Assembly: GCF_002727185.1 (NCBI RefSeq)
Contig: NZ_NIZW01000001.1
Span: 434,001-498,000, forward strand
Source: Rhodopirellula bahusiensis
GTDB taxonomy: Bacteria > Planctomycetota > Planctomycetia > Pirellulales > Pirellulaceae
Direction of reading: 5' to 3'
Length of the DNA stretch: 64,000 bases
The notes under the pieces were generated by a model. It saw nothing but the letters and a program-made list of their open reading frames with translations. It had not been told where the DNA came from and ran no database searches. Both the position numbers and the translations under genes were made by a program. Shown here piece by piece: positions 1 through 9,990 of the stretch. Every line of letters starts with the position of its first letter. Positions within the stretch are counted from its first letter, which is position 1.

Positions 1-979
1 AATGACGCACGTCGGTGGCCAGACCTGGAAAAACGCGGTCGGCGGTTCGAGTCAAACGCCTCTGAACGGTTCCGGCGGGAGGCACAGGACGAGTCGTCGC
101 TGTGCCTTGCAATGGTTCGGCTCCCGCGACCGTGCAGTCCCGCGGCAAGTCCACGATGAACAACTCGGGAACTGTTTTGAATTGCTGCTTCGAAGATTCC
201 GACCCGGCTCCGTTGCTACTTTCTTGGTCGCCACTTTCTTCGTTGCGAATCAACACGTCGCCGATAAATGCCAATGCCTTGTCCTGAGTTGTCCCATCGG
301 GACGCTGATAACCTTTCATTCCCACCCAGGCATCTTCATAGGCTTTGCTGATTTGGTCGGTGCCAATTTCCGGACGATCGTGCGTTTGCGTCACCAGCAC
401 GTTAAAGCAATCCCCATCATGATTGCGGCGATGACTCTTCGGTACCGACACACTTTGAACCGGGATCGAGACACCGACATTGCGTTGGTTCAGTTGCCCG
501 TTTGCCAAATTTGTCGCCAACACGTGATCTTCGTAGGTGAAACTGATCCATTCGCCCTTGGCATCAAACACATGCACGTGACTTCCGCCGCGAAGTGCTC
601 CCGGAGTGAATGGGTCCACCACATCACGAGCGTCCAGGTTTCGCATCGATGACTCGTCACCAGGACACACCGAGACACCACGGCGGTGATAGGCGCAGTA
701 GCTCCAATCAGGAGTCGGCTCTTCCGGACCGTGAATGAAAGCGATTTTGTTCTCGGTGGGACTGGCCGTCACAACACCGACGGATGCGCCGCGCGGAGCC
801 TGATATACAACCTCGACTTCACCCGTCTTCGTGTGCGCTCGCTCGATTCGCGAACCATCAAACACGGATCCGTTCTCATCACTGCGAATGTCGTAGTAGA
901 TCCAGCATCCGTCCCACGACCACACGCCGGTGTTGGTGAGATGATGTTGTTGCTGTCGAAAAGTGAGCTGGCGTGTCAT
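1..979 (-). CDS. yidR: YidR/DUF3748 family protein (C-terminus cut by window edge)
   Basis: The minus-strand frame is open from an ATG at 979 to the window start, giving about 326 codons without a stop. The protein starts MTRQLTF and soon shows NTGVWSWDGCWIYYD, then GALRGGSHVHVF, PELFIVDLP and VQRRLT. From memory these line up closely with Escherichia coli YidR (DUF3748), a roughly 400-residue protein of unknown role whose repeats suggest a beta-propeller. No signal peptide is visible at this start. The stop codon lies outside the window, so the gene is partial. It is divergent from the GntR gene at 1195, with about 215 bases between them. The family call is firm; the function is unknown. Confidence 0.82.
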   Translation of the reverse strand, partial: MTRQLTFRQQQHHLTNTGVWSWDGCWIYYDIRSDENGSVFDGSRIERAHTKTGEVEVVYQAPRGASVGVVTASPTENKIAFIHGPEEPTPDWSYCAYHRRGVSVCPGDESSMRNLDARDVVDPFTPGALRGGSHVHVFDAKGEWISFTYEDHVLATNLANGQLNQRNVGVSIPVQSVSVPKSHRRNHDGDCFNVLVTQTHDRPEIGTDQISKAYEDAWVGMKGYQRPDGTTQDKALAFIGDVLIRNEESGDQESSNGAGSESSKQQFKTVPELFIVDLPRDCTVAGAEPLQGTATTRPVPPAGTVQRRLTRTADRVFPGLATDVRH

Positions 980-1194
980 GCAGCCACCCACGGACGGTGA
1001 GCAACCAAACCTGCATGGCGCGAACGTTTCTGTTCAGCAACCACTGCATAGACTTCGTCGCTGTGCGTTTGGACCGCTGCATCTATAGACGCATAGGATC
1101 GGAGTTGCGTGACTGGTAGACTGACTGGCCCGATTGCGTTGCATCGCGTCGGCCCCGGATCCATCTCGTCCCTCCCCACACCCACTTCACGACA

Positions 1195-1890
1195 ATGACT
1201 CCAGGGCGTCACCAAGTCGAAACGCACGCGAGCCGTGCCTATCACCATCTGCGTCAAAAACTGATCTCGGGCGAATTCAAGCCCGGCACCAGATTGCTGT
1301 ATGGTCCCATCGGCAAAGAAATCGGCGTCTCGGCCACACCCGTTCGCGAAGCTGCCGGTCAACTCGCGACCGAAGGAATGGTCGAACTCGTTCCGCAAAT
1401 CGGTGCGGTCGTGCGATCGATCAACGAACCAGAAATTCAAGAGCTTTACGAGGTTCGCAACCTGATCGAATCCTTCGCCTCCGCTCGTGCCTCCGAGCGA
1501 TCGACGTCGGAAGACATTCAGCTGATCGCGAAAGAATACAACACCATGCGGGAGTTGGTGGAGCGTCAAAAGCAAACCAATTCGCCGGAAGAAAGCCAAG
1601 AGATCGCCTACCAATTCAATCAGGCGGACCACAACTTTCACTTGCGAATCGTCGAAGCGACCGGCAATCACACGCTCGTGCGAACCTCCACCCAGTCCAA
1701 CATTTTGACTCGCGTGTTTGGAATCTGGATGCACCGACAAGGTGCCGACGTGATGGAAAACACCTGCAACGAGCACGAGAAGATCTTCACCGCCATTCAG
1801 AACGGGAATGCCGAGGCGGCGCACGAAGCGGCTTCGAATCACATTCTGAAGGGCCTTCAACTCTCGCTCCAATCTTTTCGCGAAGCCTGA
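1195..1890 (+). CDS. GntR/FadR-type transcriptional regulator
   Basis: This 231-residue protein has an N-terminal winged helix, roughly residues 10-75, with the GntR signature LISGEFKPGTRL followed by the recognition-helix stretch SATPVREA. An all-helical FCD-type ligand domain follows, about residues 85-225, with the pattern EVRNLIESFA and a conserved DHNFHLRIVEATGN segment. FadR-subfamily regulators usually bind a sugar acid or organic acid and control the neighbouring catabolic genes. Its stop lies inside the end of the convergent symporter gene (34-base overlap), so the symporter, aldolase and oxidoreductase that follow are its natural targets by context. The ATG at 1195 puts the helix at the normal distance from the N-terminus; no strong Shine-Dalgarno sequence is seen. 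Confidence 0.88.
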   Translation: MTPGRHQVETHASRAYHHLRQKLISGEFKPGTRLLYGPIGKEIGVSATPVREAAGQLATEGMVELVPQIGAVVRSINEPEIQELYEVRNLIESFASARASERSTSEDIQLIAKEYNTMRELVERQKQTNSPEESQEIAYQFNQADHNFHLRIVEATGNHTLVRTSTQSNILTRVFGIWMHRQGADVMENTCNEHEKIFTAIQNGNAEAAHEAASNHILKGLQLSLQSFREA

Positions 1891-3485
1891 TCGCCACCCA
1901 ATCCTGCCGCAGCGAAGATTGATCCAATCGCAATCATCAAACACGGTCCGACAACGATCGTCATGAACTTATCCATCGGATTGGCGTAAGTTTCCCAGGC
2001 TTCGGGCCAAACGCTAGTTTGTGAAACGGTCATCCAAGCGATTGCCAAACCACCGATCGCGAATGCGGTGATAGCGGGCGCGCCGTGCAAACGCGGCACG
2101 GTGATCCCCAGCAAGAACAAACCAACGATCCCCGCGCCCAAGACACCGGACAAAGTCCACCAGACATCCAGCGTGCTGTCGGTCAAACGGACGAGTGCCA
2201 ATGCCATTGCCGTCCCCATGGCCCCCCAAGCGACCGTTGACATTCTCAACACACCGACGTGCTGGGCATCCGTCGAATCTTGACGAAACAGACGCTTGTA
2301 AAAGTCACTCATCACCAACGTCGCGGATGAGTTGAGCGAAGTGGACACGGTGCTCATCGCAGCAGCGAACACGGCAGCGATCAGCAAGCCGCGAACACCT
2401 TGTGGTAGGTGAGCAGCAATGAAGTGAGGGAAGACTCGATCGCCCAGATCTTCATCTGTCAATTGCGACGACATCGCCAACAACCGGATCGAGTAGTCGG
2501 CGTCTTTCTCGCTCACCCCATCCTGCATCAATTTTTGTTCAGCCACGATCCTCCGGACCTCATCCAGATCTTGCGGGTGACCTTCGTAGTACGCGAACAG
2601 CGATGATCCGATGAACAAGAACAACGCGCTGACCGGGACATACAACAAAGCCCCCAACCAAACACTCTTGGCGGCTTCTTTGTCCGATCGGGAAGCGATG
2701 TAACGTTGGACGTAACTTTGATCGACACCGAAGTTGCGAAGGTTGTCGAACAACCCAAACGCCAACACTACCCAAATCGTAGGCTTTGACAACACGAAGA
2801 AAGAACTGTCACCGAGCGAAAATTTGTTGTTCTCGTTCGCCACGGCCAACACTTCCGATGGTCCACCTGGCATACCGAGCAGCAAAATCCCCAACGCCAA
2901 CAAGGCGCCCGCCAGCAACACAATTGCTTGGATTGCATCCGCCCAGATCACCGCAACGATCCCGCCGACAAATGAGTAAACCGTGACCACGACTCCGGTG
3001 CACAGGATGACCAATCGAATGTCCCAGCCAAACAGCACCGCCATCGGCAACGCCATCAGATACATCACGACGCCGATGCGAGCGATCTGATAAAGCAAGT
3101 AAAACCCGCTAGCGAACAATCGAGCCCAGAGCCCGAATCGGCGTTCCAGCAACGAGTACGCCGAGACCTCACCGCTTTTTCGGTACAACGGCAAGAACCA
3201 CCTGACCGCGATCGCAGCAGCGAACGGAATTGCCAACGAGAACATGAAGGCGTTCCAATTGTCGACAAATGCTTTTCCCGGAAGCGCCAGATAGCTGATG
3301 CTGCTGAGATACGTCGCAAAGATCGACAACCCACAAAGCCACCCCGGAAGTGAGCGACCACCTGCGGTGAAATCATCGGCGGAACGATTGCGAGCCCAAA
3401 AGTAGAACCCCATCGCCATGATGGCGATGAAGTAAGCGACCAAGACCGCATAGTCCAGGCCGGTGAACGCCATCGCCGCAATCAT
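1857..3485 (-). CDS. Sodium:solute symporter (SSS family)
   Basis: This is a 542-residue, very hydrophobic inner-membrane protein with about 13 predicted membrane segments. The N-terminal [20 protein letters not shown] helix is followed by the SSS-like sequence [19 protein letters not shown], and then [14 protein letters not shown]. The middle carries [12 protein letters not shown] and [20 protein letters not shown], typical of the sodium/sugar-acid branch. It should use the sodium gradient to import a sugar, sugar acid or carboxylate. Its start overlaps the stop of the upstream aldolase gene by four bases (ATGA), so the two are translationally coupled and the substrate is probably what the aldolase cleaves. 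The exact substrate cannot be read from the sequence. Confidence 0.9.
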   Translation of the reverse strand: MIAAMAFTGLDYAVLVAYFIAIMAMGFYFWARNRSADDFTAGGRSLPGWLCGLSIFATYLSSISYLALPGKAFVDNWNAFMFSLAIPFAAAIAVRWFLPLYRKSGEVSAYSLLERRFGLWARLFASGFYLLYQIARIGVVMYLMALPMAVLFGWDIRLVILCTGVVVTVYSFVGGIVAVIWADAIQAIVLLAGALLALGILLLGMPGGPSEVLAVANENNKFSLGDSSFFVLSKPTIWVVLAFGLFDNLRNFGVDQSYVQRYIASRSDKEAAKSVWLGALLYVPVSALFLFIGSSLFAYYEGHPQDLDEVRRIVAEQKLMQDGVSEKDADYSIRLLAMSSQLTDEDLGDRVFPHFIAAHLPQGVRGLLIAAVFAAAMSTVSTSLNSSATLVMSDFYKRLFRQDSTDAQHVGVLRMSTVAWGAMGTAMALALVRLTDSTLDVWWTLSGVLGAGIVGLFLLGITVPRLHGAPAITAFAIGGLAIAWMTVSQTSVWPEAWETYANPMDKFMTIVVGPCLMIAIGSIFAAAGLGGDQASRKDWSES

Positions 3486-4441
3486 AAGATCCCCAAGTCT
3501 CGCAGGACCGCAGCCACTTTCTCTCGCTCGGGTTCAAAAAAGCGATGAAACGGATCAGCGGGAAGATCGCTGCAGATTCCCAGCAACGACGCGGCGCACT
3601 TGGTGGCTTTGATATGTCGCGATGCATACTTGCCGACGTCATAGATGTCTTGAAAACGACGAATCTTGGCAATTGATACCTCCGTCTTGGCCGAGTCGTT
3701 CGTCGTCAAACCTTCATAGCAATCCACGAAGCAACGCGGCATCACATTCGCGCCCCCGGACACACCACCGTCGCCGCCCAATTGATGAGCTTCCGGCAGC
3801 ATGGCTTCGGGACCAAGCAGGATTGACCAATCCTCACGCACTTCGTTTCGCAAGTCGCATAAACGACGGAAGTAGTCCAGGTCGCCGCTGCTGTCTTTAA
3901 CACCCACGATGGACTGGATATCAGAAAGCGTCTTCAACGTTTCGATCTCAAACCACACCTTGGTCAAACCCGGCATGTTGTAGAGCATCAACGGCAAAGG
4001 AATTTCCGGTGCGATGTTCTGCACATACGCGGTCAACTCGGTCTGACCGGCGGGGAAGTAGTAAGGCGTGGTTAGAACCGCCGCATCCGCTCCCGAATCT
4101 GCCGCGTGACGAGCGAGTGACACCGATTCAACAAAGGCCGTGTCCGTCACTCCGACCAGCACGGGCACGCGATTGGCGACCAATTTCGTCGTGGCTGAGA
4201 TCAATTCGCGCCGCAATCGATAACTCAGACTGGGTGCTTCCCCGGTCGTTCCCAAGATAAAAATCCCCGAAACGCCACCGTCGATGACATGCTCGATCAA
4301 TCGTTCCAATCCCTCCTGATCCAGCTCGTCGCGGGCACTCAGAGGAGTGATCAATGGAGGCACGATGCCTTGCAAGCGATTGCCTGCGGTGAACAGACGG
4401 GACATATCGCGAGCGTCGGAAGTGGGGGCGGGAGATTTCAT
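3482..4441 (-). CDS. DapA/NanA-family class I aldolase
   Basis: The protein is about 319 residues from the ATG at 4441; a second ATG at 4405 would give 307 residues, closer to the family norm, and an open GC-rich extension reaches 4489. Family hallmarks are [13 protein letters not shown] (substrate carboxylate loop), LTTPYYF, the tyrosine in [10 protein letters not shown] and the Schiff-base lysine in [10 protein letters not shown]. Enzymes of this fold are dihydrodipicolinate synthase, N-acetylneuraminate lyase and several keto-deoxy sugar-acid aldolases. Coupling to a sodium:solute symporter and a nearby GntR regulator favours a catabolic lyase over lysine synthesis, and a secreted sialidase sits elsewhere in the window. 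N-acetylneuraminate as substrate is inference only. Confidence 0.85.
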   Translation of the reverse strand: MKSPAPTSDARDMSRLFTAGNRLQGIVPPLITPLSARDELDQEGLERLIEHVIDGGVSGIFILGTTGEAPSLSYRLRRELISATTKLVANRVPVLVGVTDTAFVESVSLARHAADSGADAAVLTTPYYFPAGQTELTAYVQNIAPEIPLPLMLYNMPGLTKVWFEIETLKTLSDIQSIVGVKDSSGDLDYFRRLCDLRNEVREDWSILLGPEAMLPEAHQLGGDGGVSGGANVMPRCFVDCYEGLTTNDSAKTEVSIAKIRRFQDIYDVGKYASRHIKATKCAASLLGICSDLPADPFHRFFEPEREKVAAVLRDLGIL

Positions 4442-4578
4442 CTTGTGGGGCAGACGAAAAGTGGGGGCGGGGCTGGGCACAGGTCCCAAATGGTGATCGG
4501 CCGTCCAGTTTTGAACGACCGCTCACCATGGTTTCATTGCGAACCGAAATGCTTCCGATCCGCGAAGGGGACAATAGC

Positions 4579-5967
4579 CTATACGCTCGCGGTGGCTGCC
4601 GCATCCACCGACCATCCCTCGCGATAGTTTTTGCTCAACAACGAGGTAGCTTGTTCGTCACCGGTGCAAACCATGCCCGACGCATCAAACTTCAATTCGC
4701 GACCACATTGGTGAGCGACCGTGCCCAGCAACACTGTTTCGGTCAATGGACCGGAGTAGTCGAACTGGCACAACGGTGTGCCTTGGCCGCGGATCGCCTG
4801 CATCCATTCCATGTGGTGACCAACCGAGTCTGCGATCCGTGGCGCCGCGGGTTTGAAGTCCGCGAACTTGTCTTTGGGAAGCAATGTGTAACTGCCATAC
4901 GTCGCGATCATCATTCCCTTGTCACCAACAAACAACACACCGCTGCCGGGCACGGAAACACCTTCGAGTTCTTTCGGTGAGCGATCGCCGTCGTACCAGG
5001 TCAAATCCAACTCGTCGTGTTTGTCCGTCGCATCGAAGTGGTAGCGAACCTTCAGCCCGGTCGGGCAATAGTCATCCGAAGGTGGCGGGCCATCGGCAAC
5101 GATGCTGGATGGCAAGTGCAGACCCAATGCCCAGAAAGGCAAGTCAACGTAGTGACATCCCATGTCGCCGAGTGTGCCAGCACCGTAGGCACGGTAACGA
5201 CGCCACGACGCGGGGTGCAAACCTGGTGTGTAATCAATCTTCGGCGCTGGCCCGAGCCACAAATCCCAGTCGACATTGTCCGGTGCTTCCCCTTGAGGCT
5301 TCGGCAGTTCGGTCGCTCCCCAGCCTTTCCCAACCCATACGTGAACTCGAGTGACGTTGCCGATCACTCCGTCCTGGATCATCTCCACCACACGGCGGTA
5401 GTTCGAACCGGCGTGAATTTGCGTTCCCATTTGAGTCACCACGCCGGCTTCCTTCGCCGCCATTCGAATCGCCCGCGCTTCAGCAACGGTGTGAGTCAAA
5501 GGCTTTTCGCAATAGACATTCAGCCCTTGCTCGATCGCTCGTATGGTTGCTGGTGCGTGATGATGATCCGGCGTGCTGATCACCACGCCGTCCAACTCCG
5601 TTTCTTCTCGAAGCATTTCGCGATAGTCGCGATACAGTTTTGCTTTCGGGAATCGTTCGCCGCCCGCCTTCAAGTAGTTTGCATCGACATCGCAAAGGGC
5701 AACCAGGTTCTGAGACTGCACCCCGGCAACGTTGGAGGCACCACGATTGGCGATCCCGATGACGGCCAAGTTCAACGGCCGGTTGGGGTCGATGTCCTTG
5801 GCGGCTTTCGCAACTGGCGAACTCACTTGTGAAGTGGCAGCCAACCCCAACGTGGCACCAGTCCACTGCATCCACTGGCGGCGATCGACAGACGATCTCA
5901 ACGCGGGCTTGGCAGGACTGGACGGCTGGACGGATGCGGAGGAGACGGCAGGGCGGGCAGGATTCAT
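4579..5967 (-). CDS. Gfo/Idh/MocA-family oxidoreductase, Tat-exported
   Basis: This 462-residue protein starts with a twin-arginine leader (DRRQWMQWTGATLGLAATS near residues 28-46), then a Rossmann fold beginning LNLAVIGIANRGASNV. The family motif is CEKPLTHTVAEARAIR, and the C-terminal domain contains GWGATELPKPQG and DWDLWLGPAP. Such proteins oxidise or epimerise sugars using a bound nicotinamide cofactor, which Tat export in folded form would allow to travel with the enzyme. Exported members are greatly expanded in planctomycetes. It lies about 140 bases upstream of the aldolase in the same direction and may belong to the same sugar locus. Its substrate cannot be assigned. Confidence 0.87.
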   Translation of the reverse strand: MNPARPAVSSASVQPSSPAKPALRSSVDRRQWMQWTGATLGLAATSQVSSPVAKAAKDIDPNRPLNLAVIGIANRGASNVAGVQSQNLVALCDVDANYLKAGGERFPKAKLYRDYREMLREETELDGVVISTPDHHHAPATIRAIEQGLNVYCEKPLTHTVAEARAIRMAAKEAGVVTQMGTQIHAGSNYRRVVEMIQDGVIGNVTRVHVWVGKGWGATELPKPQGEAPDNVDWDLWLGPAPKIDYTPGLHPASWRRYRAYGAGTLGDMGCHYVDLPFWALGLHLPSSIVADGPPPSDDYCPTGLKVRYHFDATDKHDELDLTWYDGDRSPKELEGVSVPGSGVLFVGDKGMMIATYGSYTLLPKDKFADFKPAAPRIADSVGHHMEWMQAIRGQGTPLCQFDYSGPLTETVLLGTVAHQCGRELKFDASGMVCTGDEQATSLLSKNYREGWSVDAAATASV

Positions 5968-6095
5968 CGGTGGGCCTCGTTGGTCAATTGCATTGAATCA
6001 GCCGGAACAAACGACCTGGTATTCGCGTGTGCTCCGAACCGAACGAGCCGACATTGTAATGTGTAAAATGAGCACCTGCGGCTCGCGAAAAGGCC

Positions 6096-6977
6096 CTACC
6101 CCGCTACTGGCGACGATGGCGTCTCCGAAGACATTAGCACGCCACGCTGGAGCAAAACGGATTCTTTGTCGTCCCAATCCACGCGACACGGTTCACTGGT
6201 AGCGACTTCTGAGTCGCAAATCCCCAACGCCAAACGCATGATTCGGCGATGCTGCCGCTGGTCGTCGACAAAGGGAACACTGCGGTCCAGAGCGACCGGC
6301 AACGCAATCTGTTCATCTCGGTGGTAACAAGCGATCCGGTGCAACGTCACAACTCGCAACCAATGCCATGGCCGTTCGACGCGAACGTGATTGCGACACC
6401 AACGCCAATCCGCAAAACGAAGCAACTCGTCTTCTTGAAACAGAAAGCAGCGGATGCACTCTTTGCGAACCACGTTTCGGTCTTCGCAAGTCATGCAGAA
6501 CAGCCAAACTTTTCGCGGCATCGACGACGTCGCCAGCCAACCAGTCAGAATGCTCGCGGCATCATTGAGAATTTCAAACCCGACACGACCTTCGGTGGGA
6601 ACGATGGGCGCATTCAACGTTGTCGCACGAGCCAACTGACGCAGCGACTCTCGCGCGGAAGGATTGTCGTAGGCATCATCGATCGTTCGCCTTGGTGCAA
6701 CATTGCGAAACACCAACTGCACGGTGCCGTCTTCACCATCAACCGGCAACAAATAGTGGGCCTGGAATAGCAACTCATCTGAATCGCCGCGGCGAAGCCG
6801 ATCGAGATACTTCAGTCGTCTGCGAAACAGCACCCACCAACTGATCGCAATGCCAAGCAGCACACCGGCGGCTTTGCCAACCAATTCCGGAAAGACACGT
6901 CGCCACTCCATCTCGGAGAGCCATTCCAACAAAGCTTCCATCCAAACCATCCCCACAAACGCATCCACCAACTGCAA
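6096..6977 (-). CDS. Hypothetical membrane-anchored protein
   Basis: I do not recognise this 293-residue protein. One membrane helix near residues 30-52 (VGKAAGVLLGIAISWWVLF) is followed by the basic stretch RRRLKYLDRLRRG, suggesting a short periplasmic N-terminus and a large cytoplasmic domain. That domain contains three cysteines in the order FCMTCEDRN and ECIRCF, a possible metal-binding pair set, and a tryptophan/arginine-rich segment RFADWRWCRNHVRVERPWHW. It reads as one uninterrupted frame with normal codon use. It is divergent from the PTPS gene at 7117. Possibly a planctomycete-restricted family; no function is proposed. Confidence 0.7.
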   Translation of the reverse strand: MQLVDAFVGMVWMEALLEWLSEMEWRRVFPELVGKAAGVLLGIAISWWVLFRRRLKYLDRLRRGDSDELLFQAHYLLPVDGEDGTVQLVFRNVAPRRTIDDAYDNPSARESLRQLARATTLNAPIVPTEGRVGFEILNDAASILTGWLATSSMPRKVWLFCMTCEDRNVVRKECIRCFLFQEDELLRFADWRWCRNHVRVERPWHWLRVVTLHRIACYHRDEQIALPVALDRSVPFVDDQRQHRRIMRLALGICDSEVATSEPCRVDWDDKESVLLQRGVLMSSETPSSPVAG

Positions 6978-7116
6978 ACCGGAACAAGCAGTCTGCTGGG
7001 ATAAGTTAACACAGCTTCAACCGAGCACCGACGCCACGTGCTCTCGATTGGACGCTCGTCTATGATTGGTTCGGCACCGTCACCAAGTTCCGATTCCTTC
7101 TCTTCAACAACGCTCC

Positions 7117-7611
7117 ATGTCAGCCACGTTTCGCGTCGAAGTCTCGAAAGAGCAATTCATTTTCTCCGCCGCACACTTCATCACTTTCGCCGGCGACATT
7201 TGCGAACGCATTCATGGCCACAATTATGGTGTCCGTGTCAGCGTGGAAGGGCCTTTGGATGAGAACCGCTACGTCGTCGACTTCATCGCGCTGCGAGACG
7301 CGGTCCTCAAACAAACGCAAGCCCTGGATCACCACGTGATCCTGCCGCGAGACCACCAAGAAATCTTGATCACGCAAGACGAGACAGAAACCACGGCACG
7401 CTTTCGCGAACGACGATGGGTCTTTCCCAATGAAGACTGCATCATCATGCCGGTCATCAACACCACGGCGGAAGAGATCGCTCGCGTGATTGCAGAAAAC
7501 GTTCGCGAACAAACACGAGAACAGTTCGGCAGTGCCTTGTCATCGATCGAAGTTGCCGTCGATGAAAACGCTGGCCAATGGGGCGTTTGCAAGTTGCCTT
7601 GGAACGAGTGA
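7117..7611 (+). CDS. queD: 6-pyruvoyl-tetrahydropterin synthase / QueD-family enzyme
   Basis: The 164-residue protein matches the small PTPS/QueD fold. Zinc ligands are visible as His20 (SAAHF) and His33/His35 in the motif CERIHGHNYGV, which also holds the catalytic cysteine Cys29. The glutamate near the C-terminus lies in SSIEVAVDE. Members turn 7,8-dihydroneopterin triphosphate into 6-carboxy-tetrahydropterin (queuosine and archaeosine pathways) or 6-pyruvoyl-tetrahydropterin. Here the single Cys-x3-HGH spacing suits the QueD branch, but the central insert DETETTARFRERRWVFPNED makes it longer than E. coli QueD (about 120 residues). The ATG at 7117 was chosen over an upstream in-frame start at 7066 because the family begins just before the first strand. 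Confidence 0.85.
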   Translation: MSATFRVEVSKEQFIFSAAHFITFAGDICERIHGHNYGVRVSVEGPLDENRYVVDFIALRDAVLKQTQALDHHVILPRDHQEILITQDETETTARFRERRWVFPNEDCIIMPVINTTAEEIARVIAENVREQTREQFGSALSSIEVAVDENAGQWGVCKLPWNE

Positions 7612-7613
7612 AC

Positions 7614-8636
7614 TCACACGTTGGACGAAGCGGCGTTGTCTCTGGCGACCGAATCCCCGATCGCCGGCACGACGATTTGCTTGGCTGGTTTGTTGCCCGG
7701 CAAGTCGTATCGTTGATTGATTGGCACCACCACGCCGCAACTGACGATGAACTGCAACGCTTCGTCAATCGTCAGGTTGAGGTCGATCGCTTCACTGCGG
7801 CGAACACTGACCGTGAATCCGGTCATCGGCATAGGGCTGGTCGGCATCAACACGCTCAACATTGGTTCGCCAGCGGCTTCTGAAATTTCACGCATGCCGT
7901 TACCGGTCACAAACCCAAGCGACCAAATGCCATCGCGAGGATACTGGATCGCGACGACTCGGTTGAATTCAATTTGCCGATCATCAAACGCAAAGTCCGT
8001 GATCTGTTTCACACTTCCGTAGACCTTGTTCACGATCGGGATGCGTAGAATCGTGGCGTCAAACGTTGTCACAAACCAGCGTCCGATTCCGCCGGTGAAC
8101 AACCGGCCTAGGAAATACAGCAGCACGAAGAACACGATCAAAAAGACCGGAACAACCACCGATCGCGGCATGTACTGAAGCTGGACAAACCGATCCCAGT
8201 ACGCCATCGCGTTGTTGGGCGGAACTGCATACGGACCAAACGCATCGATTTCCGAATCGACTCTCTGGACCACGTATCCAGGCAAGTAACGTCGCCCAGT
8301 CGGGTCGGGGACGTATGACAAACCTTTGTAGGTGAATCCGCGTTGATTCGGTTTGCTCAGCGATCCTTCGGGTGCGTCATTGATGATTGCACCTTCAGGC
8401 GGACGCTCGAACGTTTCGCTGACCGCCGGGATCAGGACGAAGCGTCGAATGCCGGTTTCAACCGGCAGCAAAACGTAGTTTTCGATCGCATTCCAAGCCC
8501 AGATCAACACCACGATCGTCAACAGTGGCGGCAGAACGACACCCAATCCGCGAACGATCGCGCGGCGAGCACCACCTTTGTGTGGAGCGATTGCGTCGGC
8601 TTGGTCTTCGAGAGAAGTGTCGGTCGATTCAGTCAT
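7614..8636 (-). CDS. DUF502 family membrane protein
   Basis: From the ATG at 8636 the protein is 340 residues; the frame runs upstream to 8819 but that part looks non-coding. Two membrane helices are clear: GLGVVLPPLLTIVVLIWAW near residues 30-50, and VVVPVFLIVFFVLLYFLGRLF near residues 165-185. DUF502 hallmarks are RIPIVNKVYGSVKQITDFAF, the FVTGNG segment and PTSPMPMTGF. The protein sits in the inner membrane; bacterial and plant relatives have no settled biochemical role. The first 30 residues are acidic and cytoplasmic. The gene is convergent with the PTPS gene, only two bases apart, and lies downstream of comF on the same strand. Confidence 0.85.
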   Translation of the reverse strand: MTESTDTSLEDQADAIAPHKGGARRAIVRGLGVVLPPLLTIVVLIWAWNAIENYVLLPVETGIRRFVLIPAVSETFERPPEGAIINDAPEGSLSKPNQRGFTYKGLSYVPDPTGRRYLPGYVVQRVDSEIDAFGPYAVPPNNAMAYWDRFVQLQYMPRSVVVPVFLIVFFVLLYFLGRLFTGGIGRWFVTTFDATILRIPIVNKVYGSVKQITDFAFDDRQIEFNRVVAIQYPRDGIWSLGFVTGNGMREISEAAGEPMLSVLMPTSPMPMTGFTVSVRRSEAIDLNLTIDEALQFIVSCGVVVPINQRYDLPGNKPAKQIVVPAIGDSVARDNAASSNV

Positions 8637-8846
8637 CTTGCGGGAAAACCGGATGAGAATATCAGTGGGACGATCGCTCGCGAAAAGCGACTTCACGCCC
8701 GAGGGATGAGAAGCCATCGTGAAAAGGGACGTTGTTTCCGCCGACACGTCCAACCGCACGACAGACTTTAACACGGAATGCCGATGCACAAACCCGCAAA
8801 CTCGCCCCAACCGGCCCATTCCAAAAGGATGGGTACGGTGAACGTT

Positions 8847-9851
8847 TCATTTTTGTGCGTCACGAATTGCCCGAGCGACAACCAGTAAATCCACTCGAGC
8901 GGCACCAGCGTCCAGCAACACCCGAGAGATTTCATCGGCGGTCGCTCCGGTTGTCATCACATCATCGACCAAAAGAACGTTTCGGCCTGACACCCGTTTT
9001 CTCCATCGTCGACGAACTCGGAAGGCTCCCCGCACATTTTCGCGGCGAGCCTCATCGTCCAACAACGCCTGCTTTTGTACCGAACGCGTCGTTTCCAACA
9101 ACGATCCAAACCAGAAATTCATCTCGCGAGCGAATCGGCTGGCGAGCGATCCAGTCCCGACTCCTCCCCGCCGAAACTGTCGCCAAAACGGGCTGGGCAC
9201 ATGGGTTACCATCGGCGACTGATCTGATTCGCCCTCCGCATCAGTCGTATCATCCGGCACGCACAGCGAGAGCCTTGCTTCCCCTGCGCGATAACGATCT
9301 GCCAGCCGAACGGCCAATTCCCTGGCAATCGCGGTGTTGCGTGGGTATTTGGCAGCGATGATCGCGTGCCGGACGACTTCGTGGTAGCGATAAATCGCGG
9401 TCACCGATTTGAATGAAAACGCGGTTTGGCGTCGAACGCATTCTGGGCACGGCAACGCGTCCGGCACGTCAGCATCGCCGCTCCCTTCCGGGTCGTCCTC
9501 GACATGAGAGGGTCGGACGTGACCAGCCGCGGGCCAGGCACAACGCTCGCAGGCGGACCGCATCGCCGGAGCCGACTGGACCAACGCCGTTTCGCAAACT
9601 CGGCAAAACGAAGCGAACCGACGCCGGGAATTCGACGATTGTTCGTGCGAGCCCTCGCCTTCAAGGGCATCCCCCGTCAGCTCACCGCAAAGAACGCAAA
9701 CTGGCGGAAATATCAGCGGAGCCAGCAATTCGCTGGTGTTTTGCACACTTTCGATCAAAAAGTCAGAGCTTTTCACAAAATAACTTTGTGTTCCCGCGAA
9801 CCTTCTGCTGAAATAATCCTCTAACCAGTCAGCGACATCACCACCCCGCAC
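8847..9851 (-). CDS. comF: ComF-family phosphoribosyltransferase-like protein
   Basis: At 334 residues this is longer than typical ComF (about 230). An N-terminal zinc-ribbon region carries four cysteine pairs (CVLCGE, CRVC, CERC, CPEC) separated by an acidic insert. The phosphoribosyltransferase domain follows, with AIIAAKYPRNTAIARELA and the PRPP-binding loop NVLLVDDVMTTGAT. ComF acts in natural DNA uptake, probably at the inner face of the membrane with the translocated strand; its enzymatic role is unproven. The arginine-rich segment before the PRPP loop (REN/VRGAFRVRRRWRKRV) could contact nucleic acid. It precedes the DUF502 gene by 210 bases. The family call is strong; a role in competence is inferred from homologues. 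Confidence 0.88.
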   Translation of the reverse strand: MRGGDVADWLEDYFSRRFAGTQSYFVKSSDFLIESVQNTSELLAPLIFPPVCVLCGELTGDALEGEGSHEQSSNSRRRFASFCRVCETALVQSAPAMRSACERCAWPAAGHVRPSHVEDDPEGSGDADVPDALPCPECVRRQTAFSFKSVTAIYRYHEVVRHAIIAAKYPRNTAIARELAVRLADRYRAGEARLSLCVPDDTTDAEGESDQSPMVTHVPSPFWRQFRRGGVGTGSLASRFAREMNFWFGSLLETTRSVQKQALLDDEARRENVRGAFRVRRRWRKRVSGRNVLLVDDVMTTGATADEISRVLLDAGAARVDLLVVARAIRDAQK

Positions 9852-9990
9852 GGGCGGGGACGTTGCATGAAGCGGTCGGTCATGGGCAAGATTCCCTTGG
9901 CCGATTTGTGATTGTAACGAATTCGGTGTCCTTACTTTCCGTTTTTGAGCTCCATCACCGCACCGAGAAAATCGGCGCAGGGAGGATTCG

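Noticed and set aside
976..1944. 322-residue minus-strand frame over the GntR gene
   Set aside because: It lies antisense to a clear GntR regulator, has an unfamiliar arginine/glycine-rich sequence and ends at a TGA overlapping the yidR start. A shadow frame.
5017..5832. 271-residue plus-strand frame inside the Gfo/Idh/MocA gene
   Set aside because: Antisense shadow; the minus strand has the leader and family motifs.
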